Below the pieces are notes generated by a model that was given only the letters and a program-made list of their open reading frames with translations, did no database searches and was not told the DNA's origin. DNA of 64,000 bases, from contig JBOHFI010000004.1 in assembly GCA_050699595.1 (NCBI GenBank), positions 62,001 to 126,000 of the forward strand, given 5' to 3'. Positions 54,050 through 63,000 of this stretch are shown one piece after another (the first letter of the stretch is position 1; every line of letters starts with the position of its first letter). The DNA comes from GCA-003244245 sp050699595. GTDB taxonomy: Bacteria; Actinomycetota; Actinomycetes; Mycobacteriales; Pseudonocardiaceae. The position numbers and the translations under genes were made by a program.

Positions 54050-54357
54050 TAGGTGTTCCCCTCTCGCGCTGCGCTACCTGATCTTCACTGGGTTTTCGCG
54101 GTCGAGCGCCAACGCGGCAGTGCACGCTGATGCTATCCAGTCTGCCGACGGAACGCACCTAACCCGCTCCCCTCCGTGGCCTGGACGAGGATTCCCCCGC
54201 GCGCCCGCCGGACCGATCTACGCTTCGTCAACGACACCGTGCTGAACCGCCGGGCTGGAGGGGCCGATCGCCTCCGTTCGGCCACCGACTCCTGCGCCCA
54301 GACCCGCCGCAACCACTCGCACCTCGGGTGGGAACCCGTCGCGGTAAGGTGCGCGCC
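54050..54357. promoter_or_regulatory. Divergent promoter region of the two RiPP-type methyltransferase genes
   Basis: This 308-base region lies between the leftward lanthipeptide operon and a rightward broken methyltransferase gene. It must hold the operon promoter. I see no convincing -35/-10 pair or frame. It marks the midpoint between two head-to-head methyltransferase genes. Confidence 0.4.
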
Positions 54358-54955
54358 GTGGGCGTCGCTACGGACGACGCAGCCGCGACAGCAGACCGCC
54401 TGCGCGCGGTGCTGGTCGACGGTTTGCGTGATCAACAGCTGGTCCGCGCTGGGCGGGTAGAGGCCGCCCAGCGTGCCGTGCCGCGGCACTTGTTCGTGCC
54501 CGAGGTCCCGGTCGAGACGGCGTATGCCAATGAGCCGATCTACACGAAGCAGGACGGTGAGGGCGTGGCCGTCAGTGCAGCCTCGCAGCCGTCGATCGTG
54601 GCGATGATGCTGGCCAGTTGGATGTGGAGCCCGGTCACCGGGTACTGGAAATCGGCGCTGGTACGGGTTACAATGCGGCCCTGCTTGCCCACCTGGTCGG
54701 CGAGACCGGCCAGGTGACGACGGTCGACCTGGACGCGGACCTCGGCAACGGCGCCCGCCGGGGTCTGGCGGCTGCGGGCTATGGGCACGTGCGCGTGATC
54801 TGTGGTGATGGCGAATTCGGCTATGCGGACCATGCGCCGTACGATCGGCTGATCGTGACCGCAGGTGCCCCGGACCTGCCGCCCGCGTGGTTGGATCAGC
54901 TCACTGCGGAGGGACGGCTCGTGGTCCCGCTCCGGGTGCGCGGCCAGCAGCGGCT
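54358..54955 (+). pseudogene. PIMT-like methyltransferase, frameshifted and truncated
   Basis: This is a third RiPP-type methyltransferase gene. The first frame has QRAVPRHLFVPEVPVETAYA and SAASQPSIVAMMLA. At about 54613 one base is missing and the sequence continues in the next frame as QLDVEPGHRVLEIGAGTGYN, DYGDGEFGYADHAPYDRLIV-like and LDQLTAEGRLVVPLRVRG. It ends near 54955 where it joins an unrelated fragment, so the C-terminal domain is lost. It is closer to the FxLD-system enzyme in its first half. Confidence 0.8.
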
Positions 54956-54974
54956 GACAACACGCCGGGCACCA

Positions 54975-55642
54975 CACGGACTGTTTTGCTCGCCGATGGT
55001 ACCCGGGCATTGGCGAGAACGGGCCGATGGGATGAAGCATTCATGCACGCCGGGCGGTATAAGGGTATCGGCGATCGGCTGCTGGACGGACGTCAGGTCG
55101 CGATTCTCGCGCGCTGCACGGCGGGCGACTGTGATGGCGCCATCGACATGCTGGCGGGCAGCTCGACGCCTTCACAGTGGGAAAAAGCCGTCGCGGCCTG
55201 CTTAACAGTGCTCTGCCTCAGGATGGGGGACCAGCCGGTTGGCTCATACGTCGACGCGATGGTGAGCGAATACCTCAAAATTGGACCGACACAGGGGCGC
55301 CTTGTGTTCCGCATCCGCCTCGGGCTGTGCGTTGTCGACCTCGCCGCCGACGCACGTGGGGTAGGCGTGTCACAGGTCGTCGCCAGAGTCATCCGCGAGG
55401 CGTTGGCAGCTGCGGATGCCTATGCCGCTGAGGACGTGCTGTCACATGAGACGTGCCATTCACGTATGACCGAGGCCGATGAAGGGGCGTTGGCTGAAGT
55501 CGTGGCGTTGGCCGGACTCAGACGTGGGACAATGCCGGCTGAGTTTCTGGATGATCTCATGGTGTCGGTCAGGACGAGCGAAACGTGGCTGGCGCAGGTG
55601 TTGGCTCATGATTCTCACCGCCATGGTGGAGGGCCTGAATGA
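54975..55642 (+). pseudogene. C-terminal piece of a helical-repeat regulator-like protein
   Basis: The frame reads LLADGTRALARTGRWDEAFM, LLDGRQVAILARCTAGDCDG, then VAACLTVLCLRMGDQPVG and ends after LAQVLAHDSHRHGG. It resembles the C-terminal repeat region of actinobacterial regulators but has no start of its own. It is fused by deletion to the broken methyltransferase. The frame is otherwise open to its natural-looking stop at 55642. Confidence 0.55.
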
Positions 55643-55762
55643 CGCCTACGCGAGGTTGCCGCATCGGGTTCCGCTAGTGACCGCCGGGGTGGCAATGGTT
55701 CCGGTTGGGGGCCGGGGTCCCACTTCTGTCCCACTTCAGGTAGTGGCTTTGCAGGGTGTCTC

Positions 55763-57253
55763 ATGACCGGTCATGATTGGCTGCGATCGCGCAATGACGA
55801 CGATGGAACCGGGAGTGTCGTGAGCACTGGGAATGACTCGGCGGGTGGTAACCGGCCGCTGCGGGTGTTGGTGGAGGAGTCGGGGTTGAGCCATGCCGCG
55901 TTGGCTCGTGCGGTGGTGGTGGCGGGTGCCCAGGAGGGGGAGCATGTCGGGACGAACACGACGGCGGTGCGGCGGATGCTGGAGGGTTCCCAGCCGCGGT
56001 GGCCGGTGCCTCGGTTGGTGGCCACGGTGCTGTCGCGGCGGTTGCGCCGCGAGGTCAGTGTCACCGAGTGTGGGTTTGCTGACCGCGCCCCGGTGGCTGA
56101 GGATCCCTACGATGGCTTGAGTTGTTCTGGGACACTGGACGGGACGCTTCGCACGATCGTCGAGTTGTCGGGACAGGACATGCGCCGACGGAAGTTCCTG
56201 ATGGGCTCCGTGTTCAATGCGGCGGCCTTCTCCGAGCCTGCGCTGTTCGCCCTGACCGTGCCCCCAGCTCAGAGCACCGCGCGGATGGCGGGCCGGCGGG
56301 TGGGCATGGCTGAGGTGGAGATCCTCACCGAGCAGGTGACCCACCTGCGCCAGCTCGATTACCGCTACGGTTCGGGGCGGCTGCGTGAGCAGGTGGTGTC
56401 GCTGCTGCACCGCGAAGCCAACCAGCTCCTGCACGGCACTTATTCAGAGAAGACTGGTAAGGCTTTGTTGACCGCTGTCGCGCAGGCTACGAAGTTGGCT
56501 GGTTTTACGGCGGCTGATGTGGGCCGGCCGGCGTTGGCGCAGCGCTACTTCATTCAGGGTCTTGACCTGGCGATGGCGGCGGGCGACCTGCGCTATGCCG
56601 CCGCCGTGCTCAGCGAGATGGGCCGCTTGACAGCGCAGATCGCGCTCAACGCGCTCACCGAAGACGAGCGGCTCCGCAACGGGCGCCAGACGGTGGCACT
56701 GGCTCGGGCCGGGCTGGCCGTCACCCAGGGCACAGCCACCCCAGCACAGGCCGCTGAGCTGCACGCGCTGGAAGCGCGCGGTTTCGCCCTGTTCGGCGAT
56801 GTCAGGGAGGCTCGTCGTGCGGTGTTGGAGGCCCAGCGGTGCTATGAGTCGGTGCGCCCTGAGGATGAGCCCGGGTGGCTGGGCCTCTACACCGAAGCCG
56901 CATTCGCGGCAGACCTCGGCAAGTGCCTGAGTGGCATCGGTGAGCATGCGCAGGCTATCAAACTGGTCACCGGGGTGTTGCGGGACTATGAGCCGTGGCG
57001 GGTCCGGGCCCGCTGTTTCGCGCAGACCGACCTCGCCGGCACCCATCTCCTCGGCCGTGATTTCGAGCAGGCGGCCGCGCTGGGCCGCGATGCGCTGCGG
57101 ACCGCCGCGCAGGTCAACTCCGCCCGCACCCTCGACCGCCTGCGCACGCTACAACGGCAGGCCCAGCCGCTGCGCGCCGGCTCGCCGCACCTGCGCGAGC
57201 TGGACGAGCGGATCACCATCTTCCTCGGCCGCAGTGGCGTTCAACAAGACTGA
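55763..57253 (+). CDS. HTH-TPR regulator, copy C
   Basis: A 496-residue paralogue of copy B with the same length, start context and almost the same HTH (VLVEESGLSHAALARAV, RRMLEGSQPRWPVPRL) and TPR-like region. Differences cluster in the repeat part (for instance RLTAQIALNALTEDERLRN against SMTVQIGQNALTEQDRIRN). The TCCCACTTC direct repeats lie 26 bases before its ATG as in copy B. It ends about 200 bp before the ATP-grasp RiPP trio on the same strand and may control it. Confidence 0.87.
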   Translation: MTGHDWLRSRNDDDGTGSVVSTGNDSAGGNRPLRVLVEESGLSHAALARAVVVAGAQEGEHVGTNTTAVRRMLEGSQPRWPVPRLVATVLSRRLRREVSVTECGFADRAPVAEDPYDGLSCSGTLDGTLRTIVELSGQDMRRRKFLMGSVFNAAAFSEPALFALTVPPAQSTARMAGRRVGMAEVEILTEQVTHLRQLDYRYGSGRLREQVVSLLHREANQLLHGTYSEKTGKALLTAVAQATKLAGFTAADVGRPALAQRYFIQGLDLAMAAGDLRYAAAVLSEMGRLTAQIALNALTEDERLRNGRQTVALARAGLAVTQGTATPAQAAELHALEARGFALFGDVREARRAVLEAQRCYESVRPEDEPGWLGLYTEAAFAADLGKCLSGIGEHAQAIKLVTGVLRDYEPWRVRARCFAQTDLAGTHLLGRDFEQAAALGRDALRTAAQVNSARTLDRLRTLQRQAQPLRAGSPHLRELDERITIFLGRSGVQQD

Positions 57254-57461
57254 GCACGGCGACCAGTGGTGAGAGTTCTTCGAACTCGTCGGGTCGATCC
57301 GCGCCCAGCCCCAGACCGTCCCAGCGGGCGACTTCCTCGACGTCTCCACTGCGCTGCTGGCCCTCTGCCCGCGAGTGGAGTCCCCTCTACCGCTCCCAGC
57401 CCGGATAACGTCAGGGTGAGGAGTCGGACGCTTAGAGTCACAGATCGAAGGGAAGATGAGG

Positions 57462-57731
57462 ATGCCCGCTGCCGACCCGGTCATGGCCGTCCTGGACCGG
57501 TTACTGCTCACCAGTCCAGAAAACAGCCCGGACAACACCGTCCACGAGCCCGCGCCGCCCACTGGGGAGGAGCCGGTGCCGTTCGGTCTGCGCTTTGCCG
57601 TCACCCCGGTCCACGCCGGCAAGCACGGCAAGACCTACCGAACGATCAACGAGCTTGAGGCCACTCACATTAACCAGGACGGCACGGTCGTGGTCCGCCA
57701 AGACCCCGTCCAGCGGGAGGAGGAAGACTGA
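57462..57731 (+). CDS. ATP-grasp target RiPP precursor (graspetide-type)
   Basis: This 89-residue peptide has the leader motif PFGLRFA of ATP-grasp target peptides (residues about 41-47), and a C-terminal core rich in Thr, Asp and Glu (LEATHINQDGTVVVRQDPVQ and an EEED end), the residue types that ATP-grasp enzymes join by ester or amide bonds. I favour the ATG at 57462, 8 bases after GAAGGGA; an ATG at 57456 adds two residues. It is followed at 2 bases by the ATP-grasp gene. Confidence 0.85.
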   Translation: MPAADPVMAVLDRLLLTSPENSPDNTVHEPAPPTGEEPVPFGLRFAVTPVHAGKHGKTYRTINELEATHINQDGTVVVRQDPVQREEED

Positions 57732-57733
57732 CG

Positions 57734-58687
57734 ATGACGGTCCTGGTCCTGTCTGCGCACGACGACGACACCGCCACCCGTGTCTGCCAAGCCATCGACC
57801 AGCGCGGGGCCGACTGGGTGCGGATGGACCTGGGCGACTTCCCCGAGACGCTGTCGTTCACCGCCACCGGCCCAGGCCCTGCTTGGGCCGGACGGCTCTC
57901 GGACGGACGGCGCGACGTGCCGCTGTCCGACATCATGGCCGTCTACTGGGGGCGCCCGGCCAGCTTCCGCATGCCTGCCCATCTCGACGGACAGCACCGG
58001 CGGTTCGCGGTCGCCGAAGCCCGGCAGGGCCTCGGGGGGCTGATCTCCAGCCTGACGGTCCCGTTCGTCAACCACCCCTCTCGCGTCGCCGACGCCGAGC
58101 TGAAAATGGCCCAGATCCAGACCGCCGCCCACCTCGGGCTCGCAGTGCCGCCCACTCTGGTCACGTCGATCGGGCCGGAGGCGCGGGCGTTCGCTCGGCA
58201 GTTCGACAAGGTGCTCTACAAGCCCCTGACCTCCGCGTTCCTCCACGCGGACAACCAGGTGAGACTGGTCTACGCGACTTTGGTCGGGCCAGACGAGCTG
58301 GATGACGCCTCGATCGCGCTGAGCCCCTGCCAGTTCCAGGCGTTCATCAGCAAGGCCCACGACGTCCGCCTGGTCGCCGTCGGACGGTACTGCTTCTCGG
58401 TCGCGATCCACGCCGGCTCTGAGGCGGCATACACGGACTGGAGGGCGGACTACCCGTCCTTGTCCTATGAACCGGTCGAGACGCCTGGTCACATCACCGA
58501 GGGCGTCGCCGCCTACCTCAAGCATTTCGGGCTGACCTTTGCCTGTTTCGACTTCACTGTCGACCACAGCGGACAGTGGTGGTTCCTGGAGGCCGGGGCC
58601 AACTCCCAATGGGGTTGGTTAGAGCACGAGACAGGCTTGCCCATCGCCGACGCCATCGCCCGCCAGCTCACCGGAGAAACCGCATGA
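57734..58687 (+). CDS. ATP-grasp ribosomal peptide maturase
   Basis: The 317-residue ligase forms side-chain ester or amide links in the precursor peptide with ATP. Typical motifs are YWGRPASFRMP in the N-terminal part, the nucleotide-binding KVLYKPLTSAF, QAFISKAHDVRLVAVG and the metal-site ending FDFTVDHSGQWWFLEAGANS. The ATG lies 2 bases after the precursor stop and its own stop overlaps the methyltransferase start (ATGA), so the three genes form a tight operon. Confidence 0.92.
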   Translation: MTVLVLSAHDDDTATRVCQAIDQRGADWVRMDLGDFPETLSFTATGPGPAWAGRLSDGRRDVPLSDIMAVYWGRPASFRMPAHLDGQHRRFAVAEARQGLGGLISSLTVPFVNHPSRVADAELKMAQIQTAAHLGLAVPPTLVTSIGPEARAFARQFDKVLYKPLTSAFLHADNQVRLVYATLVGPDELDDASIALSPCQFQAFISKAHDVRLVAVGRYCFSVAIHAGSEAAYTDWRADYPSLSYEPVETPGHITEGVAAYLKHFGLTFACFDFTVDHSGQWWFLEAGANSQWGWLEHETGLPIADAIARQLTGETA

Positions 58688-59901
58688 CCACCGCGGACTG
58701 GGAACTCAGGCTCGCCGCTCTCGTCACCTCCCTGGCCGACCAGGGATACCTGCGCGACAAGGAGTGGGTCGAGGCGTTCGCCGCCACGCCCCGGCACCTG
58801 TTCACACCTGAGGTCATCATCGCCACAGAAGACGGCTACCGCCTTCTCTCCAGCAAGAGCGCAGCCGTCCAGGACGAGTGGCTGTCGGTGGTCTACTCCG
58901 ACGAATCCCTTGTCACACAAGACAAGCCACACGCCGCAGGGCACCTGCTTGCCTCGGGCGAGCCGCTGCGGGTCCCCACCAGCTCATCGACCATGCCCAG
59001 CCTCATGGCCCGCATGCTGAAGGCTCTCGACATCGGCGACGGAATGCGAGTGCTGGAGGTGGGCACGGGCACCGGCTACAACGCCGCCCTGCTCAGCCAC
59101 CGCCTCGGCGACCGCAACGTGGTCTCCATCGACATCGACCCCTGCCTGGTCGACCAGGCAGCGCGACACCTCGCCCACCTCGGGCATGAGCCGACTGTGG
59201 TGGCTGGCGACGGCGCGGCCGGGGCCGCCGAACACGGCCCCTACGACCGGATCATCGCCACCGCCGCCGTCCCCGAGATCCCCCTTTCCTGGGTCCAGCA
59301 GCTCAAGCCCGGCGGGAAGATCCTGGCCAACCTGCGCGGCGACCTGTCCGGCGGAACTCTCTGTCTGCTGACCAAACAGGACGATGATGACGAGGTGATC
59401 GGGCCGATCCTGCCGATCGGCGGGCATTTCATGTGGTTGCGGCCCGACCCGAGTGATCCCCACCGGCCCCATGAGCACACCCCGGCCACCCAGCGCGGAA
59501 CCACCAGCCGCGCCACGACGAGAGTCGACCCGGCGACGATCCCGGTCGACAACGAGGGGTTTCGTTTCCTGCTGCAACTCCAACTCCACGGCGTGACATC
59601 CGTCCACGCGGGCCAGGCGTTCGACCCGGCCACCCGCGACCGGCGGGACGCGGTCATCACCACTGCCGCCGACGGCTCCCGCGCCGAGGCATTCACCCAG
59701 CCTGAGCCCGATGGCTCGCACCGGCTCGTCCAGTCCGACCCCCGCCGCATCTGGGACACCGTCGAGGCCACCCACCGCCTCTGGCGCGACCTCGGCCGAC
59801 CCACCCCCGAGCAGTTTGGCGTCGTCACCAACCACACCACCCAGTTCGCCTGGCTCGGCGACGACGACAGCTGGCACCGCTGGCCCCTCCCGCTTGTCTG
59901 A
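58684..59901 (+). CDS. PIMT-like methyltransferase of the ATP-grasp peptide system
   Basis: The 405-residue protein has a PIMT-like core (ATPRHLFTPEV, STMPSLMARMLKALDIGDGM, SAM motif VLEVGTGTGYNAALLSH, YDRIIATAAVPEIPLSW) and a C-terminal domain shared with RiPP partners (FRFLLQLQLHGVTSV, QFAWLGDDDSWHRW). In related graspetides such as fuscimiditide the partner methylates Asp and yields a stable aspartimide. Translation is coupled to the ligase gene. Its sequence differs clearly from the FxLD-system enzyme, so it is not a recent duplicate. Confidence 0.92.
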   Translation: MTTADWELRLAALVTSLADQGYLRDKEWVEAFAATPRHLFTPEVIIATEDGYRLLSSKSAAVQDEWLSVVYSDESLVTQDKPHAAGHLLASGEPLRVPTSSSTMPSLMARMLKALDIGDGMRVLEVGTGTGYNAALLSHRLGDRNVVSIDIDPCLVDQAARHLAHLGHEPTVVAGDGAAGAAEHGPYDRIIATAAVPEIPLSWVQQLKPGGKILANLRGDLSGGTLCLLTKQDDDDEVIGPILPIGGHFMWLRPDPSDPHRPHEHTPATQRGTTSRATTRVDPATIPVDNEGFRFLLQLQLHGVTSVHAGQAFDPATRDRRDAVITTAADGSRAEAFTQPEPDGSHRLVQSDPRRIWDTVEATHRLWRDLGRPTPEQFGVVTNHTTQFAWLGDDDSWHRWPLPLV

Positions 59902-59907
59902 CCACTG

Positions 59908-59960
59908 CGGTGACCAGGAGGCGACCGGATCTCGATCGCGTGTTTGCTTGGCGGTCGACA
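59908..59960 (-). pseudogene. 53-bp footprint of an FxLD-type methyltransferase gene
   Basis: These bases match 53108-53160, inside the FxLD methyltransferase, at 46 of 53 positions and in the same orientation, encoding RDRDPVASWSP against RDRGLVASWSP. The fragment sits between the graspetide methyltransferase and metG stops. It shows that another copy of this methyltransferase once occupied the spot. Confidence 0.75.
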
Positions 59961-59964
59961 CTAC

Positions 59965-61479
59965 TCAGGTAGTGGGTGGTTCCAGACGCGGGAAGACGGG
60001 GCTGGGCTGGGCGACTCTCGGGCCATGGTTGCCGCATTGTTCTGTGATGCGGTCGGCGGCTGTGGGCAGGAATGGCTGGAGGTGTTCGGCGATGTCGCGA
60101 CACGTGGCGACGAGTTCGGCGAGCACAGTGTCCAGGGCGATGGGCTCCGTGTTTCCTGTGCGTTCCGCCTTGGCCAGATCCCAGGGGCGAACCGCTTCGA
60201 CATAGCGGTTTCCCTCGTCGCCGATGCGGGTCACCGCTTCGACGGCCCGGCGGAAGTCGAAGTCGGCCAGCGACTGGTCGATCCTGGCTGCGGCGTCAGA
60301 TCGGGCGAGGCGAAGCAGGCCCGCCGCTGGGTTGTCGGCAGCATCGTCGGGGATGACTCCGTCGCGGTAGCGGTTGACCATCGACACAGTGCGGTTGACG
60401 AGATTGCCGAGGTTGTTCGCGAGGTCTTCATTGGAGCGCGCGATGAGTCGTTCGGCGGTGTAGTCGGTGTCTCCGGCGCGGGCCACGTCGCGCAGCATCC
60501 ACCACCGCAACGCCTCAGTGCCGTACTTCGTCGCGAGGTCAGCGGGGTCCTCGGCGTTGCCGGCGGATTTGCTGATCTTCTGCCCACCGGCGGTGAGGTA
60601 TTCGTGGACGAAGATCGTGTCGGGTAGTCGGATACCGGCGGAGAGCAGCATCGCCGGCCAGTATACGGCGTGGAAGCGGATGATTCCCTTGCCGATGACG
60701 TGCACGCGAGTGTCGCTCTCACTCCACCAGTAACGGAAGCTCGCTTCGTCGGTGCCGTAGCCGGGAGCGGTGATGTAGTTACCGAGTGCGTCGAACCAGA
60801 CGTAGATGACCTGGTCTGGGTCACCGGGAACCGGAACGCCCCAACCACGGGCACGTGCCATGCTCCGAGAGGCGCTGAAGTCGTCCAGACCGGTTTCGAT
60901 GAATGACAGCACCTCGCGTTTCCGGGATGCCGGCTCGATACGCAGGGTATCGCTGGCGATCAGGTCGTGGAGCTGCTCCTGGTAGTGGCTGAGCCGGAAG
61001 AACCAGTTGTTCTCCTCGACCAGTTCGGGCACTGTACCGTGCTCGGGGCACCGCCCACCCGGCAGCTCGTCTTCGGTGTAGAAGGTTTCGCAGCCGACGC
61101 AGTACAAGCCGCTGTAGCTCTTCCGATAGAAATCCCCCCGCTCGGCGCACGCGTTCCACAATTGATGCACACCCGGAGTGTGCCGCGGGTCGGAACTGGT
61201 CTTGATAAAGTCGTCGAAGGACAGATTCAGGCTCTCTCGCAGGGCGAGGAACCGGCCGGCGACCCGCTCCACGTACTCCTGCGGGGTGATGCCTTCCGAT
61301 TCGGCACCTTGTACGTTCTTCAACGCGTTGTCGTCGGTACCGGTCTGGAACCGGACCTCATCGCCACGCTGACGGCGGTGCCGAGCCAGCACATCCGTCT
61401 CGACCAGCTCAAGGGCATGCCCCACATGCGGTTTCCCGTTCACGTAGGGGATTGCCGTCGTCACGAAATAGCGACCCAC
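59965..61479 (-). CDS. metG: Methionyl-tRNA synthetase
   Basis: The 504-residue class I synthetase charges tRNA-Met. It has the HIGH motif as HVGH, the zinc knuckle CVGC with CPEH, the KMSKS loop as KISKS, and an anticodon-binding helical domain (NNLGNLVNRTVSMVNRYRDG). No C-terminal tRNA-binding extension is present. It lies at the edge of the RiPP island and not with the gene set that usually surrounds the housekeeping copy (tatD, rpf, ksgA), so it may be a second synthetase. GTG start with GAGGG upstream. Confidence 0.93.
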   Translation of the reverse strand: MGRYFVTTAIPYVNGKPHVGHALELVETDVLARHRRQRGDEVRFQTGTDDNALKNVQGAESEGITPQEYVERVAGRFLALRESLNLSFDDFIKTSSDPRHTPGVHQLWNACAERGDFYRKSYSGLYCVGCETFYTEDELPGGRCPEHGTVPELVEENNWFFRLSHYQEQLHDLIASDTLRIEPASRKREVLSFIETGLDDFSASRSMARARGWGVPVPGDPDQVIYVWFDALGNYITAPGYGTDEASFRYWWSESDTRVHVIGKGIIRFHAVYWPAMLLSAGIRLPDTIFVHEYLTAGGQKISKSAGNAEDPADLATKYGTEALRWWMLRDVARAGDTDYTAERLIARSNEDLANNLGNLVNRTVSMVNRYRDGVIPDDAADNPAAGLLRLARSDAAARIDQSLADFDFRRAVEAVTRIGDEGNRYVEAVRPWDLAKAERTGNTEPIALDTVLAELVATCRDIAEHLQPFLPTAADRITEQCGNHGPRVAQPSPVFPRLEPPTT

Positions 61480-61764
61480 CAGTAACCCTCTCCGGCCCGG
61501 CTGGCGTCGCCCTGTCTAGAGAGGCGCCCAGGGGCCTCTCCCATAGTCCGATCAGGACATGCGGCGGCCGTGGGACCCCGCCATTCGGCGGTCCACCACG
61601 ATCTGCAACCGGTACGTCCTGCACATGAGACTCGATGCTACACGTTGCCGCGACCGCGCCACCGTGATGGCCCCCCAGGAGCGAGACGGCGCGGTCGGCA
61701 TGTACCGGGCATCGACCGGTTGGGATCTAAGGTCCACCTGGCCGCACGCTGTCTCGCCCGGGTT

Positions 61765-62333
61765 TCACGTTTCTGGAGGTTCGCCGACGGTCAGGGGTCC
61801 GAAACGGGCCTCGGGGCGACGCCCGTAGGCGGCCCACAGCCGGTCACCCATGCTGAAGTGCCACCATTCAGCGGGATAGTTGATAAATCCGACTTCGGTG
61901 AGGCAGCGGGTAAGCAGTCGCCGACGCCGTCTCACCGTGTCGGTGACCTTGGCGTGTGCTGGTGTGGCGGTGGTGAATTCTCCGATCTCCGAGGGCGTGG
62001 CCGGCGGATGCGTTCCCGCAATCTCGTCACGGCCGCCGACCACAATTGTTGCTGTCGTGCCGGGCTGCGGTAGGCCTCGACGACCAGGAGTTGGACATCG
62101 TCGGGTAGCAGTTCGGCGGCGTGGCGCAGCGCACCCGCGACCGAACGTCGGGCCAGGTGCGGCTTGCGCAGCCGGGGGTCGAGCAGGAGGCGGCCCGGCG
62201 CAGCCGCGATCGGCTCCAGTGGCTCGCCGCACTCCGTCACCTGGATGCGTTGAATGTAGTATCCAAAGGGTAAAACGTCGCGCAGCCCCCACCGCCACAG
62301 CACGCGATTGGCGATCACCCGTGATGACCTCAT
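61765..62333 (-). pseudogene. VanX-like D-Ala-D-Ala dipeptidase, broken
   Basis: The first frame from the ATG at 62333 has the dipeptidase start VLPFGYYIQRI-like and VVEAYRSPARQQQLWSA. It slips near 62050 into a second frame with LTEVGFINYPAEWWHFSMGD, the family end with the zinc-site EWWH. The middle part with the first zinc site (SxHxxGxAxD) is missing, so the enzyme cannot work. It follows the FemX fragment by 47 bp. Confidence 0.78.
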
Positions 62334-62380
62334 CTCTCTACCTGTCGAAATATTTCTGAAAAGTCTCGTACAGTGGCTCA

Positions 62381-62790
62381 TCAAGCCGGATAACTCCATT
62401 CACCGAGATACGCGGCCACGTGGCCGCCACTGCCGATCTTGAACCGGGTCATCCCGAACACCGGATCGCCGGGGTCGAGGGTGTCACTGACGTCGCGCAG
62501 GTCGTAGACTGACGCCTTAGCGGCGTGCGCGGCGGAGAGCATCCGCCACTCAATCACGTTCGAGGGACGCACATCCCGCTTGTGCTCCGCTGATGCGGTG
62601 TAGGCGCACCAGACGTGTTCGCCGACCGTCACCGTGATACTCACGGCCAGCACCTCGCCATCATGACGCGCGACATACAGCCGGAACCGGTTCGGGTCCT
62701 CGGCGGTCATGACAGTCGCCATCCGCTGAAAATACTCCAACAGGCTTTGGGTGAACTGTTTCCGTTCGGCGCTTTCTATGAGGGCTGTGG
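62381..62790 (-). pseudogene. FemX/FemAB-like peptidoglycan bridge enzyme, C-terminal fragment
   Basis: Only the last 130 or so residues are left: ESAERKQFTQSLLEYFQRMA, RFRLYVARHDGEVLAVSITV, VYDLRDVSDTLDPGDPVFGM, FKIGSGGHVAAYLGEWSYP. These belong to the second GNAT domain of Fem-type ligases that add amino acids to lipid II. The N-terminal half is gone. Together with the VanX-like relic it points to a lost cell-wall modification pair. Confidence 0.75.
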
Positions 62791-62921
62791 GGTGGGGAGT
62801 CCATGGTGGGTTCCGGTCTGGTGCAAGGGTGTCGTGAACTACGTTGCTTGGGCCTGTGTGGACTGGTGTACCGCTGACGATGACGGGCCTGGCCCCGCCG
62901 GCTCATCGTGACGGCGTGTCT

Positions 62922-62961
62922 GTGAGTGGCGATGCGAGCCATAGCTGGTATCGCCACTCAC
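62922..62961. repeat. Dispersed palindromic repeat, copy 2 (before the response regulator)
   Basis: GTGAGTGGCGAT (62922-62933) and ATCGCCACTCAC (62950-62961) have the same 12-bp arms and the same 16-base spacing as the copy at 22341-22380, with a different spacer sequence. It ends 39 bases before the response regulator start. Confidence 0.85.
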
Positions 62962-63000
62962 GGGTGCCGAAGGCACCCGAGTCGCCCTAGTCTGAGGGGC

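Noticed and set aside
61518..61540. GAGAGGC/GCCTCTC hairpin upstream of metG as a T-box riboswitch
   Set aside because: The stem is short and no T-box consensus or specifier loop is visible in the 285-base region.
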